DNA of 30,493 nucleotides, from IMG/VR virus record IMGVR_UViG_3300049740_000584, positions 1 through 30,493 of that record; one strand, 5' to 3'. Below, piece by piece: positions 17,901 to 24,990 of this stretch (positions within the stretch are counted from its first letter, which is position 1; each line of letters begins with the position of its first letter). A program made the position numbers and the translations under genes. The stretch comes from a virus. The notes beneath the pieces are model-generated. The model had not been told where the DNA came from and searched no databases. It was given only the letters and a program-made list of their open reading frames with translations.

Positions 17901-20427
17901 CACTGATATTAATAATCTTAATGTTGGTGATGAACAATCTATTACTTCAGAGATTGCTAGAAATAATTGGAAAGAAAGAGTCGGATATCTTTGGAACAGA
18001 AAAACTACAACCGGAACAGATGTTACAAGTGAAACCGTTGTTAATAGAGTTGTTGCTTCAGAAACAGTCAGAGAAGTTATTGATGATAGAGTTGTAGATG
18101 TTGCATTTATTCCGTTTATGAGGTCAAAGTTAGTGACTTTCCAAGCTGAAGGTCTTGCTCCTAATACTCAAGTATTTGCTTATTTTGATGGTAGGTCAGT
18201 TGCTAAATGGGTCAGACAAGAAGTATTTAGTGGAGTTAATGTAACAAAGCAAACTGATGTAAGTAATCTTTATAAAGCTGCAACCGAATATCCTTTAACT
18301 GGCGGTAAGACAAAATTATATACTGATGGCCAAGGTAAGATTCAAGGTGCATTCTTTATACCATCTTCTAATACAAGAACAGCAGGAACAATAAACTTTA
18401 GAACAGGTGATATTGAATTTACTTTATTAGATATTACTGAGTTTAATAAAAAGAATGCAAGCTGTGCCGCTTCAGCAATCTTTAGTTCTACTGGTACTCT
18501 TACTACAAGACAAGAAGATGTTTTATCTACACGTCTTCTTCACATTGTTGGAACAAGTACAACAGCAACAGAAACAATTAATGTATCATCATCTGGTGGT
18601 GGCGGAATAGATATTCTTGGTGCAGTTAATACTGTGGCTGGAGGTATTGCAACAGGAATCGGAGAGGTTTTTCAAGGAGATTTAATTGGCGGAGTTTCAT
18701 CAGCTGTAGGTGGAGTAGCAACTGCTGCTGGAGATTTAATTAGTGATACAGTAGGTGTTGTTGAAGATGTATTTAGCTTTGTAAAAGATATTTGTTTCTT
18801 TGATCCTATTGCACAGTCTTTCCTAGTCACAGAAGCAAATGGAGTATTCTTAACAGAAGTCGGTTTATTCTTTGCTAAGAAAGACACAAGCGAACAACCG
18901 TTTCCAGTAACTATACAAATCAGACCTACCGTAAACGGACATCCATCTTCTGATCTTTCGCTTCCCGGATCTATTGTTACTATTCCAGCAAGTGATGTTG
19001 TAGTTTCAACAGATGCTTCGGCAGAAACAAAAGCAGTATTTAAAGAGCCAGTATATTTAAAACCATTTACCGAATATGCAATTGTAGTGATTTCTAATAG
19101 TGATGCATATGAAGCATATATTTCAAAAATGGGTGAGTTTAAATTAGGTTCCACAACCGAAAAAATTAATACTCAGCCATATCTTGGTTCGTTCTTTAAA
19201 TCTCAAAACAATAGAACATGGGAACCAGATCAAATGTCTGATCTTAAGTTCACATTATATAAAGCTGAGTTTAATGCAAATCTTACAACTAAGGCAATAT
19301 TTAAAAATGTTGCAGTTCCAAGAAAGATTCTTCAGAGTGATCCAGTAGAATTATTCTTTAAAGATAGTTCAGATTTCTCTGATGTATATATTAGAAGCCC
19401 TCTTCATGGTTTATATGCTGGAGACACTGTTAATTTAAATGGTATTATTGGAACACCAGTAGATAGTGATTTAAATAATAATCCATATACTGTTACTGAA
19501 GTTGATCCTACAGGATTTGTAATTACAGTTCCAACTCTTACTTCGCCAGCTCCATATTATAATTCTGTAGCTGGTGGTAATGCCGTAACTGTCGAACAAG
19601 CTTATAATTATAGTACAATTTGGCCATCTGTGCAATCAATCGAGCCGCCATCAACTAGATTAGATTATAATATTAAAATGGCAGCAGGTAAATCATATGC
19701 CGATAATAGTTCTAATGCTATTAATAATGCAGATATTTTAGATACCGTAGCTACAGTAGTTGCACCTAATCAAGATAATGAGCTTGGTATTATGAAAAGA
19801 GTATCACCTCCATCCAAGCTTGCAACATCTATGGTACTAGAAGCGGAAATGAAATCAAGTAATGTTTATGTAACACCAGTTATTGATCTTCAAAGAACAT
19901 CAGCAACTCTTATTACAAATCTTATTGATAATCCAAGTAATGTTCAGAGTACAACACAGAATAGACCCATTGAGTGGTCTCACGCTTTAGATAGTGATAC
20001 CGTAAATGATATTATGGGCACGACTAATTATACAGCTTACTACGATCCTCTATTTGGTGAAACAAGAGAGAATGGTCCTGCTTCTGCAAAACATATTACT
20101 AAGCCTGTGCGTCTAGCAGCTTCTGCTGTAGGACTAAAAATTATTATGGGTGCTAATAGACCATCTGATACATTTATTGATATGTATTATAGAGCATCAA
20201 AAGCTGATACACTTGTTGGAACAACTTGGACAAGAATTGATTCAGAAAAACCAATTCAAACCGATGACGATACAAGTATCTTTAGAGAATATCGTTATTT
20301 AGTTGGTGCTGTTGATGGAACAAGTGATGAATTTACACAGTTTCAATTAAAAATTGTTCTAAGGTCTACTAACCAAACTAAAGTGCCTAAATTAAATGAT
20401 TTAAGAGTGATTGCACTAGGAGACTAG
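14902..20427 (+). CDS. Very large baseplate/tail structural protein (DUF4815-like N-terminus)
   Basis: A protein of 1841 residues from the ATG at 14902, chosen because it forms an ATGA overlap with the gp8 stop; a GTG two codons earlier is possible. The N-terminus (YKDDFDPDKGFHKVLFKSGK, then LQSRELNQLQSIIQEEIKRL) is the start seen in DUF4815-type tail proteins of large marine phages. The middle is beta-rich with repeated jelly-roll-like segments. Residues about 1230-1300 form a Gly/Ala/Val-rich hydrophobic stretch. It is followed by FFDPIAQSFLVTEANGVFLT and a conserved segment with TIQIRPTVNGHPSSDL, near residue 1300-1345. T4 gp9, gp10, gp11 and gp12 are not found as separate genes, so this protein may take over outer-wedge and fibre-attachment roles. 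That is inference from position and size. Confidence 0.75.
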   Translation: MTVNYTKNLETQVYKDDFDPDKGFHKVLFKSGKALQSRELNQLQSIIQEEIKRLGTNLFKEGASLESAALTFNNRYRYIKLNTDPTDATTPGVSLPTNVSNFKDKVFIGQLSGISVKVIEIVEAEGSDPATIYVQYIDTLNGTSGTEPASVTPGEELLEKDGSVVLVVQTTNTTADPATGYGFRISAGPASFFAEGHFVHAPKQSLIVAKYFSNPTATIGFKLTQVVTTADDDDSLYDNQGDLPNYTAPGADRYTINLELVNKNTIQADETFIYYAKIEHGFLVEAVTGYEQYNKINDIMAVRTKEESGNYTVKPFRLSWDEHSSDNTKLSLGVSSGTAYVNGYRVSKASASTLDIPRSTTTITQENKGISGTYGNYILVEAGFFGVPDVNIFERVDISDDTTGTAPFDVNDKIGSLRIRGVDPGEPGSNTFKVYVFDIEMNAGKIFNRDARAIGLDSGACSCERQEMRLVRSNNKVIIYETQANELFFKIPGNRPSAVSDVSMTLAKRYRGTAASNGSMTITASAGEVFTDTANWIISDPGGATAGQSPTYAGVGTSSVTITGLVSSKNSGVIATGFDQFEVYAYTFKGACNVASKTKVTTTALVTFNPSTGVAQLPYTDVIGVEEIRILASNGNLVTDKFEVDGGQRDNSYQKGSITIKPGRTVTGNFQNTTLQLFVKFSYFAHGSGDFFGPSSYSTIDYQDIPNYQLANGRYVDLKNYLDFRSSKGSSGTYSTTDAEIFILPRQGSTIVADVSYYQPRYDKLVLTQQGEFKYIKGTPSLNPKFPSIPDGAMELHRIRLNAGTFGPDDLTFSMLDNKRYTMRDIGKLEKKIDDLAEVTSLTLLEMDTANIDVLDEDNRNRTKSGFMADNFENQYFSDITHPGYSAAIDPRNKLIRPRAITNNIGLYYDSNASTNTIMKGDNVYTTYNTTPYIVQDIASSSINVNPYLNLFYNGAMSLSPASDDWYETDYIPDKIIPGGSLLNTDLALQWGDHEWNWGGTDINNLNVGDEQSITSEIARNNWKERVGYLWNRKTTTGTDVTSETVVNRVVASETVREVIDDRVVDVAFIPFMRSKLVTFQAEGLAPNTQVFAYFDGRSVAKWVRQEVFSGVNVTKQTDVSNLYKAATEYPLTGGKTKLYTDGQGKIQGAFFIPSSNTRTAGTINFRTGDIEFTLLDITEFNKKNASCAASAIFSSTGTLTTRQEDVLSTRLLHIVGTSTTATETINVSSSGGGGIDILGAVNTVAGGIATGIGEVFQGDLIGGVSSAVGGVATAAGDLISDTVGVVEDVFSFVKDICFFDPIAQSFLVTEANGVFLTEVGLFFAKKDTSEQPFPVTIQIRPTVNGHPSSDLSLPGSIVTIPASDVVVSTDASAETKAVFKEPVYLKPFTEYAIVVISNSDAYEAYISKMGEFKLGSTTEKINTQPYLGSFFKSQNNRTWEPDQMSDLKFTLYKAEFNANLTTKAIFKNVAVPRKILQSDPVELFFKDSSDFSDVYIRSPLHGLYAGDTVNLNGIIGTPVDSDLNNNPYTVTEVDPTGFVITVPTLTSPAPYYNSVAGGNAVTVEQAYNYSTIWPSVQSIEPPSTRLDYNIKMAAGKSYADNSSNAINNADILDTVATVVAPNQDNELGIMKRVSPPSKLATSMVLEAEMKSSNVYVTPVIDLQRTSATLITNLIDNPSNVQSTTQNRPIEWSHALDSDTVNDIMGTTNYTAYYDPLFGETRENGPASAKHITKPVRLAASAVGLKIIMGANRPSDTFIDMYYRASKADTLVGTTWTRIDSEKPIQTDDDTSIFREYRYLVGAVDGTSDEFTQFQLKIVLRSTNQTKVPKLNDLRVIALGD

Positions 20428-20428
20428 A

Positions 20429-20647
20429 TTGGAAGATTATAGATATGCTAAAGTGGAAAACTATCCCGGTTATAAAAGAGATTTAGAAACTGGAGCAATA
20501 GTAAATACAGATGAAGAAGCCTTAATTAGATCAAGGCAAATATTGAAAAAGAAAAGAAAAGAAAAACAGGAATTAGCAAAATTAAAAGATGATGTTGCAG
20601 AAATTAAAGAACTGCTTTCAACACTTTTAAATAAAATAGGTGATTAA
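20429..20647 (+). CDS. Small conserved coiled-coil protein of T4-like marine phages, TTG start
   Basis: A 72-residue protein. The N-terminal half (DYRYAKVENYPGYKRDLETG, then AIVNTDEEAL) resembles a small protein common in T4-like cyanophages, with the pattern RD...AI.N.D. The C-terminal half is a charged helix with heptad-like Leu and Ile (LAKLKDDVAEIKELLSTLLN), likely a coiled coil for oligomerisation. The start is TTG, supported by AGGAG at 20418-20422 with six-base spacing and by the one-base gap after the previous stop. Its stop shares one base with the next ATG. It lies between the giant tail protein and the first fibre, suggesting a connector role, but its function is unknown. Confidence 0.7.
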   Translation: MEDYRYAKVENYPGYKRDLETGAIVNTDEEALIRSRQILKKKRKEKQELAKLKDDVAEIKELLSTLLNKIGD

Positions 20648-21795
20648 TGGCAAGGCAAATATATGTAGACCTAAGTAACTCCATTGAAGCATGGAGACAG
20701 AAGACCAACTTGATGGGAGACTACATCGGCGATTTAGATAATCTTGCCGCACCAGCTCCCTATGATTCAAGTATTGTTTCAGCATTTAATTATTTAGATG
20801 CTACTGTATTAGATTCATCTGAGACAAGAAATCTTATTTCACTTGTAACATCTGGACCTAATGCTCTTGCTTCTTTATCATATAATAATGCTAACGGAGA
20901 ATTTACTTTTATTACAAACCCTCTTACACCTAGTTTAGTGCCAGCTCTTCCTGCGGGTAAAATAACATCAGGTTCTTTTGATCCAGCAAGAATTCCTAAT
21001 TTATCTGCAACTAAAATTACTTCAGATAAATTGGGTCTGGCTCATGTTCCGGATTTACCTGCAAGTATTATCACATCAGGAATTTTAGATTCTAATAGAA
21101 TACCTAACACTCGTGGCTCAAAGATTGTAAGCGAACTACCTTTAGAGCATATTCCACCATTACCTATTGATGTTATGCCTCTTGAACTTGATTCTTTAGG
21201 TTTTGGATTTCCAACTGATCTTTATGGTTCTAATCCAGATGGTCCAGTTCTTCTTACTAATTTACAAACAATAAGTGGCAATAAAACATTTACTGGTGGC
21301 ATAACAATGTCATCTAATCTTACAATTAACGACCATGTTTTATCCGCAAGTAATAATAGTTTTAACATTGGCGAAAATACTAATAGATTTGCTACCATGT
21401 ATGCTACAACCTTTAATGGTGTTGCAACTTCTTCACTATATGCTGACCTTGCGGAAAAATATACAACTCGTGAAGAATTAATTCCAGGTACCGCTGTTGC
21501 TGTTTCAAATAGCGAAGAATATGAAGTTAGAGAAGCAACTATGTCAGATTATTGTATTGGTGTAATCTCTACCGAGCCAGCACTTATGATGAATAGTGAA
21601 GCCGAAGGTCAATATGTTGGTCTAAAAGGTCGTGTTCCAGTAAGAGTAAAAGGTCCCGTTAATAAAGGTCAAGCCGTTCATGCACTAGAAGACGGTGTAA
21701 GTACAACTCTTAAAACGACTGCTTTGGTTGGTATTGCTCTTGAAACAAATTTAGCTCAAGAAGAAAAGCTAGTTGAATGTGTTCTTAAAGTGTAA
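20647..21795 (+). CDS. Tail fibre protein with RIP-type repeats and a DLAEKY tip domain
   Basis: A 382-residue fibre protein. Residues 1-33 (SIEAWRQKTNLMGDYIGDLDNL) share an anchor with the protein at 23770, so both probably attach to the same site. Residues 104-172 hold four imperfect 17- to 18-residue repeats of the form KITSG.(L/F)D..RIP.L.A, with RIP or HVP/HIP at fixed positions. Residues 207-228 read TISGNKTFTGGITMSSNLTI, a common fibre shaft motif. Residues 246-382 form a tip domain opening YATTFNGVATSSLYADLAEKY, with GVISTEPALMM and LKGRVPVRVKG, which is common at the ends of cyanophage-type fibres. A receptor-binding or fibre-end role is likely; the receptor is unknown. Confidence 0.8.
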   Translation: MARQIYVDLSNSIEAWRQKTNLMGDYIGDLDNLAAPAPYDSSIVSAFNYLDATVLDSSETRNLISLVTSGPNALASLSYNNANGEFTFITNPLTPSLVPALPAGKITSGSFDPARIPNLSATKITSDKLGLAHVPDLPASIITSGILDSNRIPNTRGSKIVSELPLEHIPPLPIDVMPLELDSLGFGFPTDLYGSNPDGPVLLTNLQTISGNKTFTGGITMSSNLTINDHVLSASNNSFNIGENTNRFATMYATTFNGVATSSLYADLAEKYTTREELIPGTAVAVSNSEEYEVREATMSDYCIGVISTEPALMMNSEAEGQYVGLKGRVPVRVKGPVNKGQAVHALEDGVSTTLKTTALVGIALETNLAQEEKLVECVLKV

Positions 21796-21804
21796 GGATG
21801 TAAT

Positions 21805-23715
21805 ATGGTTGCTGGAAATGTAATAGGAGCTTCAGGAGATTTAGTAGATGAACTTCCTATAATTACAAAATTTAAAGAACTATTTCACGATAAAGTTGTT
21901 TCGGAAATAGTTTGGTCTGGAGAAAATGGACCTGATGTTCAGAGTGATCCTAATGTTGCAGCCGCTTTTGGTGCACCTCTTGAACTTACAGGACCAAAAG
22001 TTCTTAATTTAGGTACTAGAAGTAATGTAGAATTTATAGCTGTGGCAGGCGGTGGTGGCGGCGGTGCAGGTAGAGATGGTGGCGGCCCGCATGCCGGGCC
22101 CAATGGTGAAGTGTCTGGAAAAAATGGAACCAATACTAAATTTGAATTTAGGGCTGGATCAGCTGATGGAACTCTTATATCATCATATAACTTAGCTGGT
22201 GGTGAAGGCGGCACAAGTTGTAATATTAGTTGGAGTCGAAAACCAAGACGAATAGATTTACAAAATGCTTTAGATATTGTATCTTCAGATACAAATTATA
22301 ATATTATAGGTGAAGGTGGTTTTACTGCTGAAAGAAGACGTGGAACTGATGCTACTGGCTTTGGTGCTGGTGGCGGAGGTGGAGGCGGCGATCAGCCATC
22401 ACCTTTGATCAAAACTCCATTTGGCGATATAGGTTTTGATGCGTCTGGTAATGGCGGTAGCCGCGGTGTGGGTGGTGAATTTAAAGAAAAAAAAGAAGAC
22501 TTTTCTGCATATGCAGGACAAAATATATATTTGGTGATTACTCAAGTGGGCGCGGCTGGTGTAGGAGCTGATGGAGAAAATGATGGGGGTAATGGTGCCC
22601 CAGGTGTTGTAATAATAAAAGAAGCAAAACCTACTTTAATACCCGAAAGCGGGCCTGTGTTTGACGAACAAGGATTAATCCAATCTTTACGGGGCGATGA
22701 TCATCTCGGTTTAGGTTATAAAATTGACGGAAATAAAATATTTGATGTATTTTTAAATGAAGCAAATAAATATACTGCTATTAGAAAATTAAAAGTTGTA
22801 ACTGCACGTGATGATGGTTCTGTATACAATGAAACACAGGTGGCTTATTTAGGTTCACAATTTATAACTAATATAGATATTACAACTTCAGCTTTAGTTG
22901 CAGATGAGAATAATTTAGATCCTTCTGAACTAAACGAAGACGAAAATATTATACAATATTTTAATAATTTATATTATGGTTGGACTCTTATAAGAGATGA
23001 TCCTATTATAAATGGCATATTAGGGTTAGGATCGAACCCTCTACCAACATTTGATTCCAATACTGGATTATTTTCAACATCACCTACATCAGTAAAATTA
23101 TATACAACAAGCCAATCTTGGAGCCCAACAACTTTACAGAATATTGCTCTTGTTGCCGTAGGCGCAGGAGGTTCAGGCGGGCTCGGATCCCAAAGCTATG
23201 GCGGCGGCGGCGGCGGTGTTGCTATAAGAATACTTCAAGTTACACCTGGAGAAATCTATAATTTTAACATAGGTTCTGGCGGTTACGCAGTAAATGGTGG
23301 AAGTAATGGTGTAAATGGTGGTAATACATCCATATCTGGAGGAAGTTTAAGTTCTTCAGTATTTGGTGGTGGAGGACAAAGAGGTGAAGCAACAGGTGAC
23401 TCCCCTACTAATGGTGGAACATCTTCAGGCGGAGATTATAATATAGATGGTGGTAATGCCGCAGGAGCAGCGGCTGGAGAACAAACATCCGGCGGACCGG
23501 CTGGCGGTCCAGACGCTTCGTTATCAGAAGTGAATGTTGTTCCTTCAATATTCACATCATCTTCAGATTTAACAAAACCTAATGGTGTTGCAATATGCGG
23601 AAGCGGTAAAGGCACATCCTCTTCCGGTGGTAACTTTGGTGGTGGCGGTGGAGCTGCTGCTAGTGGCTATACTGGTGCCGGATCTCAAGGTGTTATTGCA
23701 GTATTCTTTTTCTAG
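21805..23715 (+). CDS. Glycine-rich adhesin/fibre-tip protein with two Gly-rich domains
   Basis: A 636-residue protein with two similar glycine-rich domains. Domain 1 (about 74-272) opens VEFIAVAGGGGGGAGRDGGG, has GAGGGGGGG near 187-195, and ends NGAPGVVIIKE. Domain 2 (about 445-636) opens IALVAVGAGGSGGLGS, has GGGGGG, FGGGGQRG and GGGGGAAASG, and ends GAGSQGVIAVFFF. This pattern of strand, poly-Gly loops and a final GVV/GVI strand belongs to phage Gly-rich tail domains. It recalls the polyglycine loops of T-even gp38 adhesins, though no homology to gp38 is claimed. The domains are separated by about 150 residues that I do not recognise. The N-terminus is short and polar. Local GC is raised by GGN codons. 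Host-receptor binding is the likely role. Confidence 0.75.
   Translation: MVAGNVIGASGDLVDELPIITKFKELFHDKVVSEIVWSGENGPDVQSDPNVAAAFGAPLELTGPKVLNLGTRSNVEFIAVAGGGGGGAGRDGGGPHAGPNGEVSGKNGTNTKFEFRAGSADGTLISSYNLAGGEGGTSCNISWSRKPRRIDLQNALDIVSSDTNYNIIGEGGFTAERRRGTDATGFGAGGGGGGGDQPSPLIKTPFGDIGFDASGNGGSRGVGGEFKEKKEDFSAYAGQNIYLVITQVGAAGVGADGENDGGNGAPGVVIIKEAKPTLIPESGPVFDEQGLIQSLRGDDHLGLGYKIDGNKIFDVFLNEANKYTAIRKLKVVTARDDGSVYNETQVAYLGSQFITNIDITTSALVADENNLDPSELNEDENIIQYFNNLYYGWTLIRDDPIINGILGLGSNPLPTFDSNTGLFSTSPTSVKLYTTSQSWSPTTLQNIALVAVGAGGSGGLGSQSYGGGGGGVAIRILQVTPGEIYNFNIGSGGYAVNGGSNGVNGGNTSISGGSLSSSVFGGGGQRGEATGDSPTNGGTSSGGDYNIDGGNAAGAAAGEQTSGGPAGGPDASLSEVNVVPSIFTSSSDLTKPNGVAICGSGKGTSSSGGNFGGGGGAAASGYTGAGSQGVIAVFFF
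22084..22100 (+). repeat. GC-only inverted repeat in the first Gly-rich domain
   Basis: GGCCCG at 22084-22089 and CGGGCC at 22095-22100 flank a five-base loop (CATGC). A six-pair GC-only stem is conspicuous in such AT-rich DNA. No T-run follows, so it is not a standard terminator. Confidence 0.6.
23494..23510 (+). repeat. GC-rich inverted repeat in the second Gly-rich domain
   Basis: GGACCG at 23494-23499 and CGGTCC at 23505-23510 flank a five-base loop (GCTGG). Stem and loop lengths equal those of the hairpin at 22084. There is no terminal T-run. Confidence 0.6.
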
Positions 23716-23729
23716 TGTCTGATAATTTG

Positions 23730-23737
23730 TATAAATA
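23730..23737 (+). promoter_or_regulatory. Late promoter (TATAAATA) for the second fibre group
   Basis: A perfect late box in the 54-bp gap after the Gly-rich adhesin, 32 bases before the next ATG. It separates the first fibre group from the second and would allow separate control of fibre dosage. Confidence 0.8.
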
Positions 23738-23769
23738 GTATTAATTAAAAATTTAGAGATGGTATAAAA

Positions 23770-24978
23770 ATGGCCAGAAAACCTACAGTTAATTTAACAG
23801 ATACATTTGAGACTTGGAGACAAAAAACAAATCTCGTCTCAAGTAATGTTGGAGATCCGGATAACTTGACAACTCCGGTGACTACTGATCTTGTTCAGGC
23901 TTTAAATGAAATTAATGGTAGAACAACTCAAGCATATATTCGTAATAGTGTATCACTAAATGCGAGTAATAATGCACTACACGCATCTATGTCATATAAT
24001 GCAGCAACTGGAGTGTTTTCTTTCCAATCTAATACAATTACAGATTCCGATATTCCTACATTAGATGCAAGTAAAACTGGTACTGGAATATTTAATGCTC
24101 AGCGTATTCCTGGATTAGATGCCTGTAAGATTATTACGGGTGTTCTTGATTCTGCTAGAATGCCAGTTGGCTATTTTGATAAAGAATTTCTAAACAATAC
24201 AACAGATGATCTTCAAGAAGGTGCAACAAATCTTTATTATACAGATCAAAGAGTGCACGCTGCTGTAGGAATATATCCTGGTGATTCGACACTTGATTAT
24301 AATACAGCTACAGGACAATTTAGAGTTAATGTTTCAGGATTACTTAGCCAGCTTCCCAATATACTTGATTCCGCACAAAGTGGCACTGTTGCACAAGATG
24401 CAATTGATTCTGCATATATTAATGCAAGGGTAGATGCTGATTCTGGTATAGCCTTAACTGATTTATCTGTAACAACTGGATCTGCTTCAGGCGGCGGCTC
24501 TTTAGCATATAATAATGGAAGTGGGGCATTTACATTTAGTCCAGCAGATATGAGTAATGCAGGTACTAGAGTTTATAGACAGACTGTTACTATAGCTGGA
24601 GGTGTTAATGGTGCATCATATCAGTGGCCAGCCAGTAGTTTTCCTAGTGGAATATCTCGTAAACCAGATGTTATTAGTACAAAATTTATTTGTGTTCAAC
24701 CCGCTGGAGGGTTTTCTGTTGGAGATGAAATATATTTACCTCCACATTTTAATGAACCTGCTGGAGATCAGCAAGGTTATAATATATCATGGGATAATAG
24801 CGCGTCTAAACTTATATCAACTTTAGGTGATGATGGATTATCTCTTATTCAAAACAGAACGGGTGGAAAATGGTTTTATGCTTATGTAACACATTGGAAT
24901 GTTGTTCATAATTTAGTTTGGTATGGCACTGATGCGGATGAAGATATAGATACAATTAGTAGCATGAGCGCTCTTTAA
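23770..24978 (+). CDS. Tail fibre protein, paralogue of the fibre at 20647
   Basis: A 402-residue fibre protein. Residues 10-33 (TDTFETWRQKTNLVSSNVGDP) match the anchor of the 382-residue fibre, including WRQKTNL and D(L/P)DNL. Residues 97-133 hold a shorter RIP repeat block (GTGIFNAQRIPGLDACKIIT, then GVLDSARMP). Residues 143-165 contain TTDDLQEGATNLYYTDQRVH, a frequent phage-fibre motif. Segments of the form (L/M).YN...G.F occur at 74-85, 175-186 and 245-256. IDSAYINARVDADSG at 212-225 recurs in modified form in the next fibre. The C-terminal 130 residues (from about 270) differ wholly from the paralogue and may be the binding domain; I do not recognise it. Confidence 0.75.
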   Translation: MARKPTVNLTDTFETWRQKTNLVSSNVGDPDNLTTPVTTDLVQALNEINGRTTQAYIRNSVSLNASNNALHASMSYNAATGVFSFQSNTITDSDIPTLDASKTGTGIFNAQRIPGLDACKIITGVLDSARMPVGYFDKEFLNNTTDDLQEGATNLYYTDQRVHAAVGIYPGDSTLDYNTATGQFRVNVSGLLSQLPNILDSAQSGTVAQDAIDSAYINARVDADSGIALTDLSVTTGSASGGGSLAYNNGSGAFTFSPADMSNAGTRVYRQTVTIAGGVNGASYQWPASSFPSGISRKPDVISTKFICVQPAGGFSVGDEIYLPPHFNEPAGDQQGYNISWDNSASKLISTLGDDGLSLIQNRTGGKWFYAYVTHWNVVHNLVWYGTDADEDIDTISSMSAL

Positions 24979-24990
24979 GGAAGAAAAGCA

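Noticed and set aside
18672-19154. Minus-strand open frame of 160 codons inside the giant tail protein gene
   Set aside because: It is a shadow of a strongly supported gene, with no promoter or ribosome-binding site.
22084-22100. Rho-independent terminator
   Set aside because: The stem is strong but lies inside coding sequence and is not followed by a T-run.
21939-22214. Minus-strand frame with a Pro-rich run
   Set aside because: The Pro run is the complement of Gly codons in the adhesin gene.
21805-23715. Diversity-generating retroelement target
   Set aside because: No reverse transcriptase, template repeat or C-type-lectin end is seen in the window.
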